Assembly (NCBI RefSeq): GCF_037975245.1
Contig: NC_092577.1
Coordinates: 18,722,898 to 18,786,897, forward strand
Direction of reading: 5' to 3'
DNA: 64,000 nucleotides
Origin: Apostichopus japonicus
Taxonomy: Eukaryota; Echinodermata; Holothuroidea; Aspidochirotida; Stichopodidae
This document shows, one piece after another, positions 22,088 through 34,197 of this stretch. The notes below the pieces were generated by a model, which was not told the origin of the DNA, made no database searches, and worked only from the letters and a program-made list of their open reading frames with translations. Made by a program: the position numbers and the translations under genes. Within the stretch, counting starts at the first letter, position 1; each line of letters starts with the position of its first letter.

Positions 22088-22344
22088 AGTAAAACAAGTA
22101 TACCTGCAAGTTGCTCAGAAGTTCCGTCCGTCCGTCCGTATAGCTGTTTAAAAATTAGCCGTAATTTTGTTGAAACTTCATTCGACCACTTCATTGTCGA
22201 GCCGAAAACTATCGAAGACCTGAATAACAAGCGGACTATGGAGAATTTATCAGAACACGAAGAATCCCTTATGGTAGCTGCCTTGGAGAGAGTAGAGCGG
22301 GTAGAGAGAGCCCGTATCCAACGTGAGGAATTTTTGAAAAGATG
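22088..22344 (+). CDS. Candidate 5' exon of an unnamed cellular gene
   Basis: The frame is open from 22088 to a strong donor, GATG then GTGAGT, at 22344. It reads ISRNFVETSFDHFIVEPKTI, EDLNNKRTMENLSEHEESL and MVAALERVERVERARIQREE, ending FLKR. Translation could start at ATG 22238, or the exon could begin upstream at an AG near 22110. The charged C-terminal half suggests a helix or coiled coil. No downstream exon was identified because transposons follow. Function unknown. Confidence 0.42.
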
Positions 22345-22750
22345 GTGAGTTTGAAATTTCATTATAACATTATTCCCGGTTTAATTTATACTCACAATAA
22401 CGAATAACCTTATTTAATTGTAATAAACATTTTGAAATAGTATGAGCACAATAATACAGCAAAATAACGACCGTTCTAGATTGGTTGCACAGTGATATTT
22501 ACAATTGCAAATTTCATCATCATTTGTGCATCATCGTAGATATTTAGAGAAATAACTCATTTAGGTCATCAGTTTAAGTTAACCGTCACTAGTAGGCCTA
22601 CGCGATTACTTTTCTACAGGATTTAACTGTTTTATTCATTCTTTATTTTACTTAGGGCAAATCGACAATCGACGGATAAATCCGTGTCACAACTTCCGTG
22701 GGATAATACAATATGGCACCCTCTAGCGCCCCCTCTGTTGCGACCCCGGG

Positions 22751-22984
22751 TTTTTCCTTTGGCCTTCAAAGCCGATAAAAATAAAATTTTAGATAAATTC
22801 AGGGAAGTAAACTCAAAGGACCAAAAGACTCCTGAGAGGTTTCTCAAAGTTAACAAAAACGATATATTTACAATGATACGATCTCTACTGATTTGTACAA
22901 GGATTATTGGTACTAGAAATTTGGAATATTACAGACAGATTTGACAATATTATACGGCCGTTAAATTTTTAAAAGATTACTTAA
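22751..22984 (+). repeat. Repeat X, left part (continues at 26204)
   Basis: It starts at TTTTTCC(T)TTGGCCTTC, runs through GGACCAAAAGACT and ATGATACGATCTC to GATTACTTAA, and is matched by 36466-36698. The Kolobok-like element interrupts it at TTAA. Open frames here are not conserved between the two copies. Confidence 0.7.
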
Positions 22985-23348
22985 AGAGGCCATGACACGA
23001 AAAATCCAACTCATCGAGAGTAACTTCCTCTGAATCTATGAGAATATCTATGTTCAAAACTATCCTCAACACCTTGAAAACCTCAAGGACTAATTAGTAA
23101 TTAACGTTTTAATATTCGCATTCGAAAATAGATATCTGAGAATGCGATTTCACAACAAGACAATGATGACGTCATGTTAGGAACACACGTGCAAAGCCCA
23201 GGCATGTATCGGATGCGCGACGATCATACCGTTCCATATACAGTACACGCACATTTACACTGAGAGTCTGGAGAACAACCACTGTATTACGCTATATCGT
23301 TAGAAATTTCAAGTTATTTTTACAACTGTTGTAAACTATCCGAGAGAA

Positions 23349-23600
23349 ATGCCGGTCCGTTGTGTTGTTGGGGGCTGCATAAATATCATTACCCATGCAA
23401 TTAGCCTTCATCCATGGCTGAAGGACGAAAAAACACGGCGATTATGACCAAGTTAGTGCACAACACCAGCGCCGATTTCACTGGGCCTAGCCAGTATGCA
23501 GCTCCGAATGAAGCGAACACTTCACGGAAGCATACTACGATCCCTCCTTTTTGTTATGAAATAAAACAAATGGACTTTAACGGTTCGACATAAAAGAGTC
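23349..23600 (+). pseudogene. THAP zinc-finger fragment of a Kolobok transposase
   Basis: ATG at 23349 opens MPVRCVVGGC, then ISLHPWLKDEKTRRL, a TGA stop, KLVHN, FTGPSQYAA and, in another frame, SEHFTEAYYDPSF. This is the C2CH THAP pattern: the CxxxxC pair, the invariant W after HP, and the SEHF end, where a TGA stands where the third zinc cysteine codon is expected. THAP domains bind the transposon ends. The catalytic part is not recognisable downstream. Confidence 0.68.
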
Positions 23601-24896
23601 ATTCTTCTGTCAAGTAATCCACAAAAAACTACTCTGAAGACCAGATCGGGGAACAGGAAACCTCCAATGGGGCAAATGGCGATCCTTAGGAGGTAGCGCG
23701 CCGAGCACTAGTAGTACTATAGTATTAGCGTTACTACACTGAAGTCGCAATAGACGAAGAGATTTTACTGTATCATCTAAATTAACACCCCCTTCATTGC
23801 TCTATTGTATACTAATAAGCTATGAGGTTAGCTTCAGAAGCGATGGGTTACATCTTCTTGTGAACAAATCTCAGTGCCCCAATTTATTTCTGGAATATGC
23901 TGGATCAGTTAGTTATAGCAATAATTTCTTATTCCTATTCCAGGAAAACCATTTTTAATGTTGTGGAGGGAGTAGGGGTAATGGGGATGGGTAAAAATAC
24001 TAGGTAGGTAAAAAGATTTTATTCCAAAGGGTGTTTAATTAAATCTCAAAGCGATTTATTTTAAAGTCACAGAGCCAAAAATTCACACAACATAGTTCAA
24101 GTGTTAAATCATTGAACAAAATTTATTCAATATCAGTTCTAGACAGTCATTCTGGACAATCTGAACTAACATTAACAACAATCATTGTATTATATGACAT
24201 AAAAGTAAAACTGTACTTTCCATAAACATTATCATTCTTAAATTACACTAATGTAATTTGTGACATCAAAGGAGGTTAAAAGAAAACAACTTACATGAAT
24301 TTTTTGGCTTTAAGCCTACAAAGCAGTTGCATGTCCATCGCTATCAATCGTTGTTGTGACAAATTAATTAGAATAATCCAGAAGCAAATACAATAAAGGG
24401 TTATTTAAACCAAGAAACACTGCACGAAGTAACTCACATGCAAAAATGTTACACAAGCACGATGACACGTACAACACTGATGGGCAATGTGAAACACAGC
24501 ATCACACGCATTAAAACAATCGAAGACCATTAACAGGGTGTACTGCTGAGTTTTTGAAGAAAGACTACAAAACAAACCAACTGCTGATGAAGAAACAAAG
24601 TCTAAACATTCAAGAGTTCTGCTGCCTCCATTGGTCTTTATTATGACTTTTCTGTCAAATATCATTGGTGATATGGATATTTTGGCTTCCAGATTAAAGG
24701 TACGAATCAAACGTCTGGGAGGTAAATGCCCCTAAAAAGGTCAATGCCCGTTCCCTTATGCACATATTATATGACATCACGGTCACGCCAATACTTGTGT
24801 CCAAATGCTTCAAAACATGCCTTTTCTTTCATTGTTGATGTTGGGTGTGGAAAATAACCTTTTCATCCTGAATTAAAAGTCTTGAATTTCAATATA

Positions 24897-25859
24897 TCAA
24901 CACTGAGGGAACCCTGACGGATTGATAATCCAACACAATCGTAGTTTAGAAAAGGTGTTTCTGGAGGAATTTCTCAACCAAGGCTTCCTATACAATGAGT
25001 TTTCTCCTGGCAACTTGAATCCAGTGTAATGACCATTGGCTGGAAAATCACTTCTGATCCTTTGGACTGCACATGATGGTAGCACAACCCTGACGTGTCT
25101 TGCTAGGAACCCCAAGTATCATTGAACCTGTTGACCGTAGGCTATGTATCTGTACTGCCTGGGAAAAAATTTATGAAAGTTCAAAATGTATTAATGTTGG
25201 CCATGATGTCCACAATAACAAGCAGGCATACAATGTACAGTTATGGTTACATTTGTTGTGATTTTACACCTTCCATGTATCATGAAACATTCTTTTGTTT
25301 CAGAAAATTGATTTGCAAAACTCCAGGTCAAAGTACTAGCCAAGTAATAATGAGTATGAAATAACACATATGCCTACCTAGCATGGCTGCATAATGCAAC
25401 TTACATCCCCGAGCCAAACTTTCAGTATGCAACCAACCCTACTAGTACTACACACTCTACATATGGGTTGTAAGTTACCGTAACACAACGCACAAAACGG
25501 TTTATGGTGTTCCGCGAATTCCAACAACACATGCACAAAATGGACTGGATTTTGTTTTTAAATGCTTTGTTAATAAATTCTTACCACGTTGTATGTTCCT
25601 TGCAATGGTTTCGAACGGATTTCTTCTTCGATATGTTGTGGAGCTTCAATTTCGGCTCGTTTAACAGGCTCGAACTGATACGGTTCTAACACCTCCGCTC
25701 CACCCTCAACGTTCGGTTCAATATTGGAATGATCATCGCCTACACTCTCTGCTTCGAATATGAGAAAGGGCACTCTAATTATAGCCCAATTTCACTGCCT
25801 AGTGAAGAACCATTATCACTTTGAACTTCGGTTGCCGCAATTGGTTCTGGATCCGCCAT
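24897..25859 (-). pseudogene. P2X7-tail-like gene carried by the Kolobok element
   Basis: The minus-strand first exon starts at ATG 25859 (MADPEPIAATEVQSDNGSSL), has a frame change near 25790, then AESVGDDHSNIEPNVEGG and EVLEPYQFEPVKRAE, and ends at a donor (CGTG then GTAAGA) at 25585. The last exon begins after TTTTTCCCAG at 25158: QYRYIAYGQ, a TGA where W is usual, then FLARHVRVVLPSCAVQRIRS and FPANGHYTGF. The PYQFEP start and the LPSC-x-IR-x-FP-x-YTGF end match the family annotated in invertebrates as P2X purinoceptor 7-like. Middle exons with the zinc-binding cysteines were not found. It runs opposite to the THAP fragment. Confidence 0.6.
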
Positions 25860-26203
25860 TTCACAGGAAATTTTGATTTGATATCGCACTTGTGATCGGT
25901 GTTTTGTTTAGTAACTACTAGTGGTATGTGTACTTGTCTACTGTGTACGTGAATGGTATGTTCGGAGGATCGTAAAGCAGCGACAACAAATGTGTTCAAA
26001 ACGTGACGTCACATGACGTCATGCGAATCGGAAAATTTTCGAGTAAACAAAGTTTCAAACGCCGAAAAGGGTAAATTCATTCTCAATTTTCGACTTGAAA
26101 AATCAAGTTTTAAACTGGCAGATTGGTTGATACATGTTCTAGAGAACATTCTTTGATGGATCCCAAAAATATAGGACTTTGAAATTTTCGTGTCATGGCC
26201 ACT

Positions 26204-26883
26204 TTAACTTATCTTACGCGGCGCGTGCCGGCTCTCGGTTCCTTTCGTAGCTGTTCTGACCTCCTTGCGTCACCAACAACGATGTCGGGATTCTCCCTCG
26301 TAGGCTGGTATCCCGTGACTTGGTCAGGAGCAAAACCGTTCCCCGCTGGTCCAATTCGACTCAACGTTTGTATCCCAAGGATGGCTTCCTCCTGGGTGAA
26401 CTCCGAAAAACTCGGCCGAAGTCACGCCTGTCCCGGTTAAACGACGCACCAATCTTATAAACAAACAGTCCACCGGTTCCTCCGTCCGTCCCCTCGATTA
26501 TTAATCTTTTATCTCAGATGAATTTCTTTTCACAATAGATCGGAAAACTCAACTCCTCATCACCGAAAATATCTCTTCTTATATATAGCCGGGTTTAATC
26601 TCCCGAAAGTTCTTTTCCAGGAATCCTGACGGAAAAACATCGAGAATCATCCATGTCTCGAAGATACGACTGATAGTTCAACGTTCATTGGTCGACGATA
26701 TCCGGTCACCTGCTAAACATAACTTCCCGTATGTTCTGGAAATTTGTACTCGCTAATACCGAATAGCGCCATCATTTCTCGTAGCTTCGAGAAAAAACGC
26801 ACAAGTTGTCAGTCACGACGAGTGACCTACTTATCACCCTGACCAGCATATACTGAATACACGTACTATGAACACAGTCGTTC
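26204..26883 (+). repeat. Repeat X, right part
   Basis: It continues from TTAA with CTTATCTTACGCGGCGCGTG, through GTGAACTCCGAAA, TCCACCGGTTCCTCCGTCCG and GACGAGTGACCTACTTATCA, to ACAGTCGTTC, where similarity to repeat Y ends. No conserved frame; function unknown. Confidence 0.7.
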
Positions 26884-26887
26884 GTGA

Positions 26888-27085
26888 CAATCCGTCGAAC
26901 ACCCGTCAACAAGCAACGATTCTCCGGTTACTAAACCACCACCACCGATCGACCCAATCGTCGTCATACGACCGGCACCGATCCATCGTTCACCGCATGG
27001 TCTGGCTAAGATTACACCTCTGACTTCCCCGACTGAATATCCAAACACACCACAGAACCGCCTAACGGCAATTGAAATCAAACAG
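26888..27085 (+). CDS. Candidate exon upstream of the zinc-finger exon
   Basis: After a TGA at 26885-26887 the frame is open: SVEHPSTSNDSPVTKPPPPI, then HRSPHGLAKITPLTSPTEYP and LTAIEIKQ, ending at a donor (CAG then GTACGT). Low-complexity, proline- and serine-rich. It can be spliced in frame to the exon at 27322. It could belong to the polymerase element that follows or be a separate gene. Confidence 0.38.
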
Positions 27086-27321
27086 GTACGTTACGTTTCA
27101 TCTTATTCTTTTCTGTAAAATATATTGAAAGTATTTTTTTTTCATTATCGAAACTGCCTACTCTGTTGAGCATCATAAGCAAACTTTTTCTTTTAACAGT
27201 GTATCAGGAACCGATATACAAACTACGCCAAGTTTCTCTAGTGTTCAACTGATTGTAGATATTTTTGATTCGTTCAATCATTTCATTATTATAACGTTCT
27301 TTTCCTTTCTCTCTTGCACAG

Positions 27322-27618
27322 TTCGAGTGTAAAAACAGGTGCGGAATATATTTTTCCACCACGAGAAAAATTATGCGCCACGTGAACGCCGTACATGTCC
27401 CGCACGCCCTCACATGTGAACGGTGTAAGACAAAATGTAAAACTAGATCAAATCTGAATCGGCACCGTCGCCAACGCCGGGGTTTTTGCAATGCTACGAA
27501 GGAGGAAACAAACAAGCAAACAGCCACCACCGATACGCCTCGAAAATCTGACGATGCCGACGAAGGTAGGAGAATATTGCGGTATGACGGCGAAGAGGAG
27601 GAGGAGAATGCACAGGAG
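27322..27618 (+). CDS. Exon with two C2H2 zinc fingers
   Basis: The acceptor TTTCTCTCTTGCACAG precedes FECKNRCGIYFSTTRKIMRH and ALTCERCKTKCKTRSNLNRH, two C2H2-like fingers. A basic, then acidic linker (RYDGEEEEENAQE) ends at a donor-like GAGGTGATT near 27618. A following exon-like stretch from 27758 reads MEGDGDLLAEDTMTVPDSGR. C2H2 fingers at or before the N-terminus of Maverick-type polymerases are known, so this may be the 5' part of the polymerase transcription unit. That link is inference. Confidence 0.5.
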
Positions 27619-28057
27619 GTGATTAACTTTAATATTTTTGTTTTTATGGCCCACTTTTTCGAATGTCTCTCTCCACCCACCGCCCATGGACTAATTTTTG
27701 ACATACTAGGTAACTTGCACACTGTTTAATAAATTATGCAATCATTTTTCTTCCTAGCATAGCCAAGACTTAAAGAGATGGAGGGAGACGGCGATCTGCT
27801 CGCAGAGGACACAATGACGGTCCCAGATTCCGGTCGACAGGAGAGAATGGAGACGGACATGCTGGACCATATATGAGAACAACTGGACCTCTATTAGGAC
27901 CCATCACAGAAGAGGACAGCGAGTACAAGATATGTATAATTTTAAATTAAGTTCATTTGACACACTTTAAATATCAAGTTTAGTCAATGCCGTACATATA
28001 GACCAAACTATTCAGTTTAAAATGAATATGTCTGCTGGTTTTGTATAGAGGGATAGC

Positions 28058-31000
28058 GTAACCCGTGAATTGCGTTATTTTCAGACCTCGCACAACAATC
28101 ACCTGCTGTTGGAACACCCTATTGTCATAGCAAACAATAGAGACATGGATAATTTGTTAAATCAATTAAACTGTAGCGACATCGCGAAAGCATTAGCAAA
28201 CCAGAAACCAGAATCTAGGTGGGTGTTAGACAACATCACTAATTTAACTATTTATATCACTAAATTAGGAATTAATCCGATTGTAGGGGCCCCCAAATAA
28301 TTTACCAAACTATATTAAACATAAAAGGCATATCCTATCCATGACGACCTATCAGGCAACAGCTGAACCGTATAAAGACAATCTGTGTTTCTTCAGGTGT
28401 CTAAGCTATCACATAAAATCGGACCTCACCAACCAAAATAAAACGCCCAAATATCTTTTTGATAAATATCAAGCCGCCGTAGGAGGTAAAGCTACAGTTC
28501 GTAATTTCAAAGGGGTTTCGTTCCAAGAACTGGGTGAACTAGAAAAACAGTTCCAATGTAATATTTATGTGTATCGTTTAAGACCTACATCATCAGAAGA
28601 GAATGTAGAAAACTCGGATGGTGAGGACAATTGTGACGTACAAAACTCTGATGAAATTGTCGCTGAGTTACTTCGTCGATCCCCATGTAAATTTGCCGAT
28701 ACAATGTGTCTTAACTATTTTGAAGACCACTTCTCATATAAAACTAATATCAGTCAGTATTCTAGGGCATTTAATTGTGTTAGATGTCGACGAATTTTTA
28801 AAAATAGAAAACAATTACAGAGACACATACCACATTGTAATGAACATGTGACGTGTAACTTTCCCGGTGGTATTTACCAATTACCACAATCCATTTTTAG
28901 CTCATACCAGCATGCTGGTGTGAGCTATTGTTACAGTGCGGCGTCTATCACTCTATCCGTCAACAATTGCTAAAACCGCTCCCACTCGCACAGTGTTTGA
29001 TGGAATTTCATGAAACTTGGACACAAAGACCATTTGGGTATAGGGCCACCAGAGATGGTCTGAAATTTGGGGTTGTTGTGACCAAATTTGATTTCCAGTT
29101 TGGTCTTTGCTCCTTCAATTGGTTTATAACGCCCTCGTTTTGAGTGAATGTAACTTAGATTTACTTCAGCCATCTTGTTCGGGCTGTTGCTGTTTTTCAG
29201 ATGTTGTTTTCGGCAGCTTGGTTATGCAATTTAAAGGTTTAGGTGGGTTAATAGTTTCCTTTGTTTATTTTATTGTCTATTGACAGCTTTCGTGGGATAT
29301 GGGTTTTTCTGTGAGGTTGCTAGGTTTCTTTTTGGTACATGTGACTTTGCTCTTTCTTCATAGAGATAGTAAAGACAGTGTATTCCTATACTTTATATAT
29401 TAAATGCATATATTTCTTGTTGTATTCCGAGTGTAACGTTAGGACTTACTTAACATTGTTCCTTATTACTTGGTTGCAGTGCAGTTTTTATGTTTTTGTA
29501 AGATGTGTGAAGGTTTTTGTTAGAGATTGACATTGTGTATGTTGCAGTGCTTTTACTCATAATTGTATTTTGTTTTTCCAGTTTACGGTTGTTAACTACA
29601 GTACGTCAGGTTCTTACGTTTTCGGTTCTTACGTGGAGGTGGGGAAATTTTTTCGGTGAGATGTTATATTGCAATCGTTTGTGGCAGGGGTATACGTACT
29701 TTTATTGGGCTTGGGTTTATTTTAATATTCTCGTTTAGTTAACCAAGCCTGGGTGAATGTGTTTTTCAGTACTGTGGTATTCAGTGGGGAAATTGGAGGT
29801 TTATCAAGTTTGTAGTTTAGACTTGGCTAGGGTTTATATCAAAGGTGATCTATTTCAAAATGCATATTTTTCAGGGATATGTTGTTATGTCGTTTATATT
29901 ATGTATATGCAGTTTCTTGGGAGTTTGGGAGTTAAAGGGGTAGTGAGTTTGGAAGTCCTCAAGAGAGGGGTAGTGTATGTCTTTTGGTTCATTTTTTACT
30001 CTCATCAGTTAATCGCTACGCTGTCAAAGTTGGCGCATTACACAACAACAGATCTCCAAATAATGCCTCCGAGTTTTCTTTTTTTGAGCTAAGGACCCAA
30101 TAGGGGTCAAAGGTCACCTGTGGGCCGTAATGGGCCATTTTGTGGAAATACGCAAAATGCTTCTTCTCCTACAGATTCCATGGTACAATGTTGAGGGTTT
30201 GTCACGATAGTGCTATGGAAGCTTTACCTTTAGGGTGTTCATGAATTTGAGATCAAAGATGAACTAGGGGTCTTTTGTGGCCCGGGCCGCGGCCCTATAT
30301 TTTCAAATTGCTCCTGTTCGTACAGTGTATGGCCAGTTATAATGAAACTTGGTCACAACGTTCATCGGGATGAGAGTTACCAGGGGTGTTCGGAAAATTT
30401 AGGTCAAATGTCATTTAGGGGGTCATCGGGGTCATTCTTTGTAATATTTTCAAATATCTCAATCTCAAGATTTTGATGGATCATATTCAAAGTTGAACTG
30501 ATGATTGTTGGATTGTGTATGAATAAGGTGATGCCTAATAATTTTTGGTCAAAAGTTAATTAATTACAATTAATCCCCATTGTTTAAAAAAATCTCAGCC
30601 TCACCTTTTGCCAAAGCTCCTTTCATTTGTCTCCCAGTCTCTGCAGTGTTTGTTTACATTTGTGGTTAAGCTCTGCAGAGGCTGTTAGTGGATTTAAAGC
30701 AGGACAGGTAGTTGTTATTAACTGTTGAACTGTAAGCATGAGAGCCCTATAGCCAATCAACACTTGCCGATCCTTAGAAGTCTTTGAGCCTGAGGTATGT
30801 AGGCAGGCAGCCAAAATTTAGGCAAGGAGTGCTTCAGGTCTGCTCAGGTACAGGGGAGAAAGTTTAATAGGGTAGGTCAGTGGTATTCTTTGAGAGAGTG
30901 GGTAAAATAGGATTTAAAGGGGGAAAATAGGAACTATAGCCAGTGGTGTGGCCAGGATTCTGCTAACGGAGGGGGGGGGGTTATCCCTCATGGGGCCCAA

Positions 31001-32790
31001 AATTGGTGGAATCTGAAAAATGGCCTGAAATTTGGTGGGCCATAAAGTTTTGTGGGCCCTACATTTTTAAGCTCGAAAAGGTATGAGCTTCTGCACCATT
31101 GGTGCTCTAGTTAGAATTACATATGATATTGAAACCTATATCGATAAATCCGATATAATTCAGTCACGGGGTCCAAAACTCCACTTTGTCGGACAACATA
31201 AACTCCTTAGTATTACCGTTTGTTCGAACGTTGCTGGTTATACCACACCTCAATGTTTCGTTTCTGATGGGGATACTTGTAAACTTATGAACAACTTTCT
31301 AACATACTGCATCGAAATTAGTGGAAGTGCATTTCTAGCTGTTACTACTGGTGGCGTATTTCTTTCGGCTATAACAAAATATCGCGGCGGAGGAAGTACG
31401 GTTAAAAAATCAAAACGGGGAGGTTGGTGATAACAACCTACTTATAAATTGAAAATCATTACTTGAGTCCTTTATGAATTACTGTAGGCAAATTCCAGTG
31501 ATCGGGTTTAATTCGGGTAAATATGACATTAACGTAATAAAAGGTTTATTGTACCAGAGCGTCCATGACATGCGTGATGAGGATGACTCTCAACCCGGTA
31601 TTCGGCGCCTTACTAAACGCTGCAATGATTATATGTATTAAATGGTTCACGTTACTAGATATTAAGAACTACTTGGCCCCAGGTTGTAGTTACGCGCAAT
31701 TTCTAGCTGCCTATAACTGTAAAGAGGAAAAGGGTTTCTTTCCATACGATTGGGTGGATGATCTCGACAAATTATCTATAACGTCGCTCCCACCCCACGA
31801 GGCTTTTTTCAATACTTTGAAGAATAGAAATATCTCTATGGGAGAATATCAATACTGTCAACAGGTTTGTGTCGAAAATAACATGAAAACATTTCAGGAT
31901 TTTTTAGTATGGTACAACAATGGGCAACAATGCAAGACATGCCAACGGGATTCATACTAAGACGTAGAGCGGAAACCGGTTTTAAAAGGGAATTTGCTCA
32001 TTACATGCAACGAATGGCTGTTGGGTGGTTGGAGTAGCAAGGTAAGATATGGGAGGGGGGGGGGTTGATATTCAACACAATCTTAACGGGAACGAAGTGC
32101 GTTCGGGCAGACGACAACTTCCCGTTGATGGATTTAGCCACGATGGAGTGAAACCAACAACTTTCTAGTTTCACGGTTGTTACTGGCATGGCCACCCGTG
32201 CGAGTTGAATAAGAATAAAACACATAATGAGGTTACAGATATCCCGTTTTCTGAATTGTATAACTAAACGATCGCCAAAAATCAATACTTGAAATCTTTA
32301 GGCTACAATTTCATTCCAAAATGGGAGTGTGAATGGAAACTAGAACAGAAAGAAACCCCTGAGATGAAATCATTTCTAGATGCACTAATCCCATACCCCT
32401 TAAAAGATAAATGGACAATTACGGAGGGTGAAATTATAACCTACATTCAAGCTGGCACAATATTCGGGGCAGTCGAGTGCGATATTACAGTACCCGATAG
32501 TCTCAAGTCACACTTTGCCGAAATGCCCCCCATTTTTAAGAATATAGAAGTAAGTATCGGGGATATCGGAGAGGAAATGGCTAACTTTGCTGAATCGAAC
32601 GGTTTACTTAAACATCCACGCCGAACTCTTATTGGTAGCATGGGTGGTAAGAATATACTAATAGCTACCCCATCATTACGGTGGTATCTCGAGCACGGAC
32701 TAGTGAGTATATTCTTAAATTGAAGGCTCCAGCGTGGCAAGACAAATCGGGGATCTACGAGGCACAGTGTGCAATACAAAGCACCAAGGG
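28058..32790 (+). pseudogene. Family B DNA polymerase of Maverick/Polinton type, fragmented
   Basis: Old virus-like/transposon sequence, described only. Segments in order: an N-terminal region (around 28148-28290, frameshift near 28296); the conserved FRCLSYH and FKGVSFQEL region; a C2H2-like CVRCRRIF finger and FPGGIYQLP (28341-28890); a 2.2-kb insertion; the exonuclease start ITYDIET (31115); IGFNSGKYDINVIKGL (31500, other frame); the FFPYDW, LPPHEAFF and FLVWYNN blocks (31735-31925); a degraded stretch with RRQLPVDGF and FHGCYWHGH (about 32110-32195); then EMPPIF and LRWYLEHGL (32520-32700). The palm motifs with the catalytic aspartates are absent, and many frameshifts and a deletion are present. 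No capsid, ATPase, protease or integrase was recognised nearby. Confidence 0.72.
28899..31089. mobile_element. 2.2-kb insertion inside the polymerase relic
   Basis: It starts AGCTCATACC and ends GGTATGAGCT, a 10-bp terminal inverted repeat, separating the FPGGIYQLP and ITYDIET segments of one polymerase. The first 27 bases form a near-perfect palindrome (GCTCATACCAGCA against TGCTGGTGTGAGC, one mismatch). The interior has satellite-like phrases (ATGAAACTTGGACACAAAGA, GGGGTCAAAGGTCA) and no credible gene. No target duplication is obvious, so the superfamily is unknown. Confidence 0.55.
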
Positions 32791-34197
32791 CTAGCCTAGC
32801 CCCCTAATGAAAAACTGCTTGGCTCCATTGAGTCATGAGCTTGTTTGGATTATTATTTATGAAAATTTGGGTGGCGATCTGGCAGACCATTGAAATGATT
32901 ACTCATTCTTCTTTGCACTTGATGATTTGAATTGAACTGGTCCAGAACTCCACTATCTTCTATGAAATAATATTGAAAATTTAGGTTACTAAAATATCAC
33001 TGTAGGCTAGGTAAAAATATTTCCTACAACATTGTGTCCTGTCAGAGGATAGCAGGTAAAACTAACAGAGTCAACTGAAAACCATAGGCCTAATTAGGCT
33101 CAGGAATCATGTTTGTCCATTATGGGGCAGGCATGAGCATCTAGTATATGAGTCACTCTACCAAGTTTTGTAAGCTGGAACAAATGGCAGCTTCTTTGCT
33201 GTAGCTTTCCTGTTCCTCCATGTTGGAACCCCCAACCCTTCCCCGGATCCCCACTTTAACAGGTTGACAATTTGTGTGATTTGTTTTGATTTAATACTAC
33301 GGGTTCAGGAAGCCTTCGAGGTTCATACGAGGAACCCTGGCCGTGATGATCGTGGATGCTCCCGGGACTGCCATTTTGTGCCCCCATCTGACTGATGCCA
33401 GCGTACTACAGGAACCGACCACGTTCCCTGAACCTGGAGGAGAGGGAGGGATTAATTCATTTTTTTCCCGACGTGGCTGTTTATATCCGACCGACGAAAC
33501 CAATTGTGATACCCCGAAACAATCCCCCTCCCCTGCCCCACATGTCACCTTTAACCCTGCGCTCTAAATTTTGTGGAACTGGAACACACAAAATGTGATT
33601 GGTCCATTTAGTTACCATAGCAACCAATTTTCAAACACCTAGCTTCATGATTCTGTGCACCATGTCAGTACCAGTCACATGTCCAAATATCAACTTCATC
33701 AGCCATTGCTAGCTCAAGTTACAGTTAATCCCAATTTTGACCAATCACAGGCTTTGTTTGGTTACCATGCCAACAATGGGAGAATGTACATTATTCCGCA
33801 ACTGTGCAATATGTGTTACAATATGATATATAACCAGTCATAATACAATTTTACCGTACCAGAATATCAACTGTTGAATTTGGACTTCCAAATGTGTCAA
33901 CCTCATCCCCTTGAACTTGAGCGCAGCCAATCCCTCCCCCCCCCCTCCCGTTGGACACTCGACGCCCTAATTACACAGCCTCGGCGCATAAAAGCACCAC
34001 AACATGAGCAGGCCAAAAATAAAACCCAGAATCCCGCTCACACTTGTACAATGCCATCGAAAAATTCCCCTATCCACCTGAACGCCCATTCCCACACATA
34101 CTGTATGTTGCCCATATGGCGCCCAAATTTCAGTGGTCGCAACTCTCTGTGTATAAGGCTCTGGTCTGTGTAAAGGAGATTATGTGTCAGTAGCTGG
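32791..34197. other. Unassigned stretch
   Basis: No gene is identified. Around 33330-33590 both strands stay open for 60-80 codons, one plus-strand frame reading LNLEEREGLIHFFPDVAVYI. I cannot assign it; it could be a decayed tail of the polymerase element or of another mobile gene. The rest is AT-rich with C-rich runs. Confidence 0.25.

Larger units (their letters stand above)
22985..26203 (+). mobile_element. Kolobok-like DNA transposon, 3219 bp, in a TTAA target
   Basis: The left end AGAGGCCATGACACGAAAA and the right end, read inverted, AGTGGCCATGACACGAAAA are near-perfect terminal inverted repeats. TTAA flanks both sides (22981-22984 and 26204-26207). The uninterrupted target, TATTACTTAACTTATC, is present in repeat Y near 36690, which confirms the insertion. 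The TTAA target plus a THAP domain point to Kolobok; piggyBac also uses TTAA but lacks THAP. The transposase is represented only by a broken THAP piece, so this copy is non-autonomous. Confidence 0.82.
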
